From assembly GCF_016103465.1 (NCBI RefSeq), contig NZ_JAEEAP010000038.1, positions 1 through 36,576 on the forward strand: DNA of 36,576 bases, given 5' to 3'. Shown piece after piece: positions 31,233-36,576 of the stretch (the stretch's first letter is position 1; every line of letters begins with the position of its first letter). Source of the DNA: Streptomyces sabulosicollis (GTDB taxonomy: Bacteria > Actinomycetota > Actinomycetes > Streptomycetales > Streptomycetaceae). Made by a program: the position numbers and the translations under genes. The notes under the pieces are model-generated. The model was not told the DNA's origin, did no database searches, and worked only from the letters and a program-made list of their open reading frames with translations.

Positions 31233-32918
31233 TCAGGACGGGGCCGGGCCCCGGGACAGCCGCAGCAGACGGAAGGCGGTGAGCGCCACATGGAGCTGGG
31301 TGCGCTGCTCACCCGACTCCAGATCGCAGCCGAGCACCCGCTCGACCGAGTGCAGCCGCTGGTAGAACGCCTGCCGGGACAGGTTCGCGCGCTTGGCGGC
31401 CACCGTCTTGTTGCCCGCCGCGTCCAGGAAGGTGTGCAGCACCGGCAGCAGATCGGTGCCGTGCCGCTCGTCGTAGTCCACCAGCCGCCCCAACTGCCGC
31501 TCCACGAACTCCTGCAGCCGTACATCACCGCGCAGCGCGTACAGCAGCTGCCGCAGCCCGATGTCGGACAGCTCGTGGAACGCCTTGTCCGGCGTCCCCG
31601 GCACGGCGGCGTCCGCGACCCGCGCCGCCTGCTGGAACGACCGGGCGGTCTGCGACAGGTCCGACACCTCCGAGCCGACGCTGATCACGGCGTCCGGCCG
31701 GGACTCCCGCACCGACCGGCTCAGCCGCTCCACCAGCGGCCGCCAGGGCGTGGCGGCGGGCAGGGCCAGCAGCACCCCTATGTGGTCACCGGGCACCGCG
31801 CCGACCAGCACGGCGGCCCCGGCCGCCCCCAGCTCGTCCGTCAGCCGGTCCTCCAGCTCGGTCGTCTCCCCGGCGCCTGGCCCGGGGCTGACCAGCACCA
31901 CCATCAGTCGGCGGCCCGCGACCGGCACGCCCAGCGCCTCGGCCCTGGCCCGGGCCTCGCCCCTGGAGCGGCAGCGCTGCTCCACCAGGTCCAGCAGCAG
32001 CGTGCGCTGCGCGCGCCGCTCCCAGCGGGTGTGATGGGTGAGCCGGGCGATGGTCAGGGCGGTGGCGGTGCGCTCCAGGACCATCGCGTCCTCGGGGCCG
32101 ACCGCCGGGTCCCCGGCCGCGTCCGGGAGCATCAGCAGCCGCCCCCACCGCTCGCCCCGGTACTCCACCGCGGTCACCAGCCAGTCCTCCGGACCGCTCA
32201 GCCCGGTCCGGTCGGGCGAGGGCGTGGCCCGCGAGCGCCGCTCCCAGCCGGTCAGCGCCCCCTCCACCCCGCGCCCCGGTGAACCGCAGATGACGGCCTG
32301 GTGCACCAGGTTCTCCAGCACCACGGGGTGCCCGCTCATCTCGGCCGCCATGTCCACCACCTCCTCGGGCCCGGCGCCGCGCAGGGTCAGCGCGGTGAAG
32401 GTGTCATGGACGTCCTGGGCCCGGCGCAGGCTCTCCACCTGACTGCCGACGATCAGGGAGTGGAGCACCTGGGTGACCTCCACGAAATTCACCGTCCGCG
32501 AGAGCAGGACGAGCGGGAAGTCCCGCGCCAGACAGGCCCGTACCAGCTCCGAGGGCGGCCGGTGGTAGCGCCGCACCAGCTCGATGACCAGCCCGGCGGC
32601 GCCGATGTCCGCGAGCTCGTCGACGTACCGGCGGACCAGCGCCGGGTCCTCGGGCAGCGGCATCCCGGTGGTCAGCACCAGCTCCCCGCCCTTGAGGAAG
32701 GACGCCGGGTCCAGCAGCTCGGTGATGTGGACCCAGCGGACCGGCCGGGTCAGCTGCCCATGGCCGGAGACCACCTCCGGAGCCCCGGCGGCCAGCACCG
32801 GAAGCCGCAGCACCTCGGCGAGGCTGAGCGGCGGCCGCCCCGGGATCCGCGGGGGCCCGGCGGGGCGGGCCGGCGGCCGTCCGGCAGCGTCGTACGCGGT
32901 GCCGCCGGAGCCGTTCAT
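31233..32918 (-). CDS. PucR-family transcriptional regulator, likely of GABA catabolism
   Basis: Regulator of 561 residues. The N-terminal PucR domain begins near LSLAEVLRLPVLAAGAPEVV and contains TRPVRWVHITELLDPASFLK and GGELVLTTGMPL. The C-terminal PucR-type helix-turn-helix reads TFLDAAGNKTVAAKRANLSR followed by QAFYQRLHSVERVLG. It is divergent from the gabT-gabD pair, and PucR-type regulators of GABA utilisation are known in other actinobacteria, so control of that pair is a reasonable inference. The ATG at 32918 (MNGSGG) was preferred; a GTG three codons upstream is possible and ribosome-site evidence is weak. It ends at a 23-bp inverted repeat. Confidence 0.85.
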   Translation of the reverse strand: MNGSGGTAYDAAGRPPARPAGPPRIPGRPPLSLAEVLRLPVLAAGAPEVVSGHGQLTRPVRWVHITELLDPASFLKGGELVLTTGMPLPEDPALVRRYVDELADIGAAGLVIELVRRYHRPPSELVRACLARDFPLVLLSRTVNFVEVTQVLHSLIVGSQVESLRRAQDVHDTFTALTLRGAGPEEVVDMAAEMSGHPVVLENLVHQAVICGSPGRGVEGALTGWERRSRATPSPDRTGLSGPEDWLVTAVEYRGERWGRLLMLPDAAGDPAVGPEDAMVLERTATALTIARLTHHTRWERRAQRTLLLDLVEQRCRSRGEARARAEALGVPVAGRRLMVVLVSPGPGAGETTELEDRLTDELGAAGAAVLVGAVPGDHIGVLLALPAATPWRPLVERLSRSVRESRPDAVISVGSEVSDLSQTARSFQQAARVADAAVPGTPDKAFHELSDIGLRQLLYALRGDVRLQEFVERQLGRLVDYDERHGTDLLPVLHTFLDAAGNKTVAAKRANLSRQAFYQRLHSVERVLGCDLESGEQRTQLHVALTAFRLLRLSRGPAPS

Positions 32919-33018
32919 GCCGCTCACTCTGGCAAGCCCGCACGCCGAGCGCAACCACGAACCCGGTCGGCCTCTTGACAGGACCCGCGCCCGGAGTCGT
33001 TGACAGACCGTCCATAGC

Positions 33019-33044
33019 GATCACCACCCCGCGACACAGTGATC
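33019..33044. promoter_or_regulatory. Candidate operator between pucR-type gene and gabT
   Basis: GATCAC at 33019-33024 and GTGATC at 33039-33044 form an inverted repeat with a 14-base spacer in the divergent intergenic region. TTGACA occurs twice nearby (32975-32980 and 33000-33005), each within a short direct repeat. This is the most likely binding region for the PucR-type regulator. Confidence 0.4.
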
Positions 33045-33120
33045 ATTGTCCTGACCGGGTCCGCCCCCTCACCCTCGAAGTGTCCGAGCGCATCGCCGAC
33101 CCGTGGGTGTGGGAGAGAAC

Positions 33121-34380
33121 ATGACCAATCTGTCGCCGCAGCTCCGTCAAGCCACTCCGGTGGTCGCCGTCCGCGGAGAGGGCGCGTACGTCGACGGCGA
33201 GGACGGGCGGCGATACCTCGACTTCACCGCGGGAATCGGCGTCACCAGCACCGGACACTGCCATCCGCGGGTCGTCGCCGCCGCCCAGGAGCAGGTGGGC
33301 ACCCTCATCCACGGCCAGTACACGACCGTCATGCACCCGCCGCTGCGGCGGCTGGTCGAGAAGCTGGGCGAGGTGCTTCCCACGGGCCTCGACAGTCTGT
33401 TCTTCACCAACTCCGGCAGCGAGGCCGTGGAGTCGGCCCTGCGCCTGGCCCGTCAGGCCACCGGGCGGCCCAACGTACTGGTCTGCCACGGCGGATTCCA
33501 CGGCCGCACCGTGGCCGCCGCCTCCATGACCACCTCCGGAACCCGCTTCCGCTCCGGTTTCTCCCCGCTGATGAGCGGCGTGGTGGTGACCCCGTTCCCC
33601 ACCGCCTACCGGTACGGCTGGGACGAGGAGACCGCGACCCGGTTCGCCCTTCGGGAGCTGGACTACGTCCTGCAGACCATCTCCCCGCCCGACGACACCG
33701 CCGCGATCATCGTCGAACCGGTGCTCGGCGAGGGCGGCTACGTGCCCGCCACCGAGGGCTTCCTGCGGGGCCTGCGGGAGCGGGCCGACCGGCACGGCTT
33801 CCTGCTGATCCTGGACGAGGTGCAGACCGGGGTGGGCCGCACCGGACGGTTCTGGGGCCATGACCACTTCGGCGTCCGCCCCGACATCCTGGTCACCGCC
33901 AAGGGGCTGGCCAGCGGCTTCCCGCTGTCCGGCATCGCCGCCTCCGAGGAGCTGATGAGCAAGGCGTGGCCCGGCTCGCAGGGCGGCACCTACGGCGCCA
34001 ACGCCGTGGCCTGCGCGGCGGCCGTCGCCACCCTCGACGTGGTCCGCGAGGAGAACCTCGTCGCCAACGCCGAGGCCATGGGCGCGCGGCTGCGCAGCGG
34101 TCTGGAGGACGTGGCCGCCAAGACCCCCGCCATCGGCGATGTGCGCGGCCTCGGCCTCATGCTGGCCAGCGAGTTCGTCACCGCCGACGGTGAACCGGAC
34201 CCGGCGACCGCGGCCCGGGTGCAGCGCGCCGCGGTGGACGAAGGGCTGTTGCTGCTCCTGTGCGGCGCCTGGAATCATGTGGTCCGGATGATCCCCGCCC
34301 TCGTCGTCGACGAAGCGGCGATCGACGAGGGCCTGCGTGCCTGGTCCGCCGCCGTCGCCGCCGGCACGGCGGACTCCTGA
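33121..34380 (+). CDS. gabT: 4-aminobutyrate aminotransferase (class III, PLP)
   Basis: Class III aminotransferase of 419 residues, predicted to convert GABA and 2-oxoglutarate to succinate semialdehyde and glutamate. Family motifs are YLDFTAGIGVTSTGHCHPRV, FFTNSGSEAVESALRLAR, GFHGRT, FLLILDEVQTGVGRTG and AKGLASGFPLS, where Lys261 would bind PLP. ATG at 33121 was chosen because GGGAGAG stands just upstream; the frame extends six residues further without a better site. The SSADH gene follows after 91 bases, giving the complete GABA shunt pair. Other omega-amino acids as substrates cannot be excluded. Confidence 0.88.
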   Translation: MTNLSPQLRQATPVVAVRGEGAYVDGEDGRRYLDFTAGIGVTSTGHCHPRVVAAAQEQVGTLIHGQYTTVMHPPLRRLVEKLGEVLPTGLDSLFFTNSGSEAVESALRLARQATGRPNVLVCHGGFHGRTVAAASMTTSGTRFRSGFSPLMSGVVVTPFPTAYRYGWDEETATRFALRELDYVLQTISPPDDTAAIIVEPVLGEGGYVPATEGFLRGLRERADRHGFLLILDEVQTGVGRTGRFWGHDHFGVRPDILVTAKGLASGFPLSGIAASEELMSKAWPGSQGGTYGANAVACAAAVATLDVVREENLVANAEAMGARLRSGLEDVAAKTPAIGDVRGLGLMLASEFVTADGEPDPATAARVQRAAVDEGLLLLLCGAWNHVVRMIPALVVDEAAIDEGLRAWSAAVAAGTADS

Positions 34381-34419
34381 CGCGCATCGCACATCCGCCC
34401 ACACGGGAGCCCGATCCGC

Positions 34420-34448
34420 CCGCCGGTCCGAACCCCTCGGACCGGCGG
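34420..34448 (+). other. Perfect 12-bp intergenic hairpin between gabT and gabD
   Basis: Bases 34420-34431 (CCGCCGGTCCGA) pair exactly with 34437-34448 around a 5-base loop. The hairpin ends a few bases before the AGGAG ribosome site of gabD. It could be a partial terminator or an mRNA-stabilising element that sets different levels of the two products. Confidence 0.6.
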
Positions 34449-34471
34449 CGGTCCGATAGGAGATTGCCCCT

Positions 34472-35944
34472 ATGTCCACCCCCTCGTACCCCTCGGCCGC
34501 CGAGGTCCTCGCCGCGGTGCCCAAGCAGCTCTACATCGCCGGGTCGTGGTCCGACGCGGCGGGCGGCCGGACCATGCCGGTCGACGACCCGGCCACCGGT
34601 GAGGTGCTGTGCGACGTCGCCGACGCCGCCCCCGCCGACGGGCAGCGGGCCCTGGCCGCGGCCGAGGAGGCCCAGGAGAAGTGGGCGGCCACCGCGCCCC
34701 GCGCGCGCAGCGAGATCCTGCGCCGCGCCTATGAGCTGATCATGGAGCGGGCCGACGCGCTCGCCGCGCTGATGACGGCCGAGATGGGCAAGCCGCTGGC
34801 CGAGGCGCGCGGGGAGGCGGCCTACGCGGCGGAGTTCTTCCGCTGGTTCTCGGAGGAGGCCGTCCGCGTCGAGGGCGGCTTCTCCACACTGCCGGACGGC
34901 AAGAACCGCATGCTGCTGATGCGCCGCCCGGTCGGCCCCTGTCTGCTCATCACGCCGTGGAACTTCCCGCTGGCCATGGGCACCCGCAAGATCGGCCCGG
35001 CGATCGCCGCGGGCTGCACCATGGTGCTCAAGCCCGCCCCGCAGACCCCGCTGTCCAGCCTCGCCCTCGCCGGCATCCTGGAGGAGGCGGGGCTCCCGGC
35101 CGGGGTGCTCAACGTGGTCACCACCTCCCGCGCCGGAGAGGTCGTGGAGCCGCTGCTGACCGGCGGGCACGTTCGCAAGCTTTCGTTCACCGGCTCCACC
35201 CAGGTCGGCCGCACCCTGCTGGCCCAGAGCGCGCCCGCGGTGGTCCGCACCTCCATGGAGCTCGGCGGCAACGCCCCCTTCATCGTCTTCGAGGACGCCG
35301 ACCTCGACGTCGCGGTCGAGGGCGCCATGACCGCCAAGATGCGCAACATGGGCGAGGCGTGCACGGCGGCCAACCGCTTCTTCGTCCACTCCTCCGTGGC
35401 GGCCGAGTTCGCCGACCGGCTGGCCCGCCGCATGGGCGCGCTGGAGGTCGGCCCCGGCAGCCGCCCCGGTGTCCAGGTCGGGCCGCTGATCGACCAGGCG
35501 GGCCGTACCAAGGTCGAGGAGCTGGTCGCGGACGCCGTGGCACGCGGTGCCGAGGTCCTGGTCGGTGGCAGCACCCCCGAGGGCCCCGGCTGCTTCTACC
35601 CGCCGACCGTGCTCACCGGCGTCTCCCCGGCCAGCCGGCTGATGGAGACCGAGATCTTCGGACCGGTCGCGGCCGTCCTCACCTTCGACGACGAGGACGA
35701 GGTCGTCGCCACCGCCAACAGCACCGAATGGGGCCTGGTGGGCTATCTGTTCACCCGGGATCTCCACCGTTCGCTGCGGGTGAGCGAGCGGCTCGAGGTC
35801 GGCATGGTCGGCCTCAACACCGGTCTGGTCTCCAACCCCGCGGCCCCCTTCGGCGGCGTCAAACAGTCCGGACTCGGACGCGAGGGCGGCCGCGTCGGCA
35901 TCGACGAGTTCCTGGAGTACAAGTACGTGGCGGTGCCGGTCTGA
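34472..35944 (+). CDS. gabD: NAD(P)-dependent succinate-semialdehyde dehydrogenase
   Basis: Aldehyde dehydrogenase of 490 residues, predicted to oxidise succinate semialdehyde to succinate. ALDH landmarks are visible: ITPWNFPLAMGTRKIGPAI, KPAPQTPLSSLAL, FTGSTQVGRTL, MELGGNAPFIVFEDADLD with general-base Glu263, and MGEACTAANRF with catalytic Cys297. The length fits the GabD family. ATG at 34472 has AGGAG nine bases upstream. It lies directly after the GABA aminotransferase gene, and together they channel GABA into the TCA cycle. Coenzyme preference cannot be told from sequence by eye. A 10-bp hairpin follows the stop. Confidence 0.9.
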   Translation: MSTPSYPSAAEVLAAVPKQLYIAGSWSDAAGGRTMPVDDPATGEVLCDVADAAPADGQRALAAAEEAQEKWAATAPRARSEILRRAYELIMERADALAALMTAEMGKPLAEARGEAAYAAEFFRWFSEEAVRVEGGFSTLPDGKNRMLLMRRPVGPCLLITPWNFPLAMGTRKIGPAIAAGCTMVLKPAPQTPLSSLALAGILEEAGLPAGVLNVVTTSRAGEVVEPLLTGGHVRKLSFTGSTQVGRTLLAQSAPAVVRTSMELGGNAPFIVFEDADLDVAVEGAMTAKMRNMGEACTAANRFFVHSSVAAEFADRLARRMGALEVGPGSRPGVQVGPLIDQAGRTKVEELVADAVARGAEVLVGGSTPEGPGCFYPPTVLTGVSPASRLMETEIFGPVAAVLTFDDEDEVVATANSTEWGLVGYLFTRDLHRSLRVSERLEVGMVGLNTGLVSNPAAPFGGVKQSGLGREGGRVGIDEFLEYKYVAVPV

Positions 35945-35964
35945 CCGGTTGTCCCTCACCCCTC

Positions 35965-35989
35965 GCGCCCCCGGAACCGCCGGGGGCGC
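35965..35989 (+). terminator. Hairpin terminator after gabD
   Basis: GCGCCCCCGG at 35965-35974 pairs exactly with 35980-35989 around a 5-base loop, starting 21 bases after the gabD stop. It separates the GABA genes from the TerD-like gene. Confidence 0.7.
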
Positions 35990-36046
35990 CCCGGCCGTTG
36001 CCCTCATGACGCGTTGCATCCGGATACGCGGCGGTGAGGAGCGGAC

Positions 36047-36576
36047 ATGGGCGAGTTGGTGCCCGGCGGGAACCAGGCGCTGCCCGACGGGGCGCTCACC
36101 ATCCGGGTGCCGGGCCCGTTCGACCTGTCCGCGCTGATCACCGGCGAGGACGGAAAGGTCACGGACGACGGCGACTTCGTCTTCTTCAACCAGCCCGCCG
36201 CGCCCGGCGCCCGGCTGGACGGCGACACCGTCACCCTGCGGCCGCGAGCCCTGCGGCCCGGCGCCGCCCGGGTCACCCTCGTCATCAGCCCGGCCGACCC
36301 GGGCACCCCGCTCGGGCGGCTCCCGGCGCCGGTGCTGAGCGTCCTGGACGAGCGGGGGACCCCGCTGGCCCGGTTCGCCCCGCCGCGCCCCTCGCGGGAG
36401 ACGGTGCTGCTGCTCGCCGAGATCTACCGCCGTGGCGGCGGCTGGAAGGTGCGGGCGATCGGCCAGGGGTACGCCGATGGACTGGCCGGTGTGGCCCGGG
36501 ACTTCGGCGTCGACGTCGCCGACGACGGAGCCGCCGCCGCTCCGGCGCCCCCCGCGTCTCTCGCGCCTCCCACGCT
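36047..36576 (+). CDS. TerD-domain (tellurium resistance-like) protein, 3' end cut off
   Basis: The first 176 codons of a gene that runs off the window. It begins MGELVPGGNQALPDGALTIR and continues with DFVFFNQPAAPG, then LLLAEIYRRGGGWKVRAIGQ and GYADGLAGVARDFGVDV, which are TerD-family motifs of a calcium-binding stress-response fold. The last visible residues are an Ala/Pro-rich stretch, suggesting a linker to a further domain as in many Streptomyces TerD fusions. GAGGAG lies about seven bases before the ATG. The full length and C-terminal domain are unknown. Confidence 0.85.
   Translation, partial: MGELVPGGNQALPDGALTIRVPGPFDLSALITGEDGKVTDDGDFVFFNQPAAPGARLDGDTVTLRPRALRPGAARVTLVISPADPGTPLGRLPAPVLSVLDERGTPLARFAPPRPSRETVLLLAEIYRRGGGWKVRAIGQGYADGLAGVARDFGVDVADDGAAAAPAPPASLAPPT

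Overview
The window is high-GC actinobacterial DNA, most likely Streptomyces. Support comes from GTG and TTG starts with GGAGG-type ribosome sites, rare TTA codons confined to regulators, DUF397/XRE and DUF5999/RsbW-like gene pairs, Rpf-type wall hydrolases and LuxR-family giants. The first 19 bases match a Nextera transposase mosaic end with one mismatch, so the left edge is a sequencing or assembly edge. The right edge cuts a TerD-like gene.

Layout. (1) 29-5402, minus strand: a translationally coupled three-gene formate dehydrogenase operon made of a molybdopterin catalytic subunit (Cys form), a four-cluster Fe-S subunit and an NrfD-type membrane subunit. (2) 5463-9834: a DUF429 protein, an Rpf/LysM/M23 secreted wall hydrolase, about 1.5 kb with no convincing gene, and a MOSC protein with a probable leaderless start. 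(3) 9975-13958: a tandem Lrp/AsnC regulator divergent from an AbgT-type transporter and a carboxypeptidase-G2-like M20 peptidase, a candidate route for importing and splitting p-aminobenzoyl-glutamate or similar acyl-glutamates. (4) 14021-15805: an XRE-DUF397 pair divergent from a possible 24-codon leader ORF and a conserved hypothetical gene, with repeated GCACTT/AAGTGC motifs between them. (5) 15825-21330: an aminotransferase with a Pro/Gln-rich tail, an NB-ARC/TPR/LuxR regulator, and a coupled DUF5999 plus RsbW-like kinase pair.

(6) 21446-31154 is the most distinctive part. Three consecutive LAL (large ATP-binding LuxR) regulators are followed by a PAS-LuxR regulator. This is the gene set known from polyene macrolide clusters (nysRI-RIV, amphRI-RIV, fscRI-RIV, pimR/pimM), yet no polyketide synthase or tailoring gene lies in the window. 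A roughly 21-bp phased repeat array sits directly upstream of the first LAL promoter. TTA codons occur at codon 9 of LAL1, three times in LAL2 and at codon 5 of the PAS-LuxR gene, suggesting bldA control. The Walker A lysine is present only in LAL1 and is Gln in LAL2 and Arg in LAL3.

(7) 31179-36576: a 23-bp perfect inverted repeat closes the regulatory cassette. A PucR-family regulator then stands divergent from a GABA aminotransferase and a succinate-semialdehyde dehydrogenase (GABA catabolism), and the window ends in a TerD-domain gene. Functions are inferred from recognised family motifs, and no database search was run.
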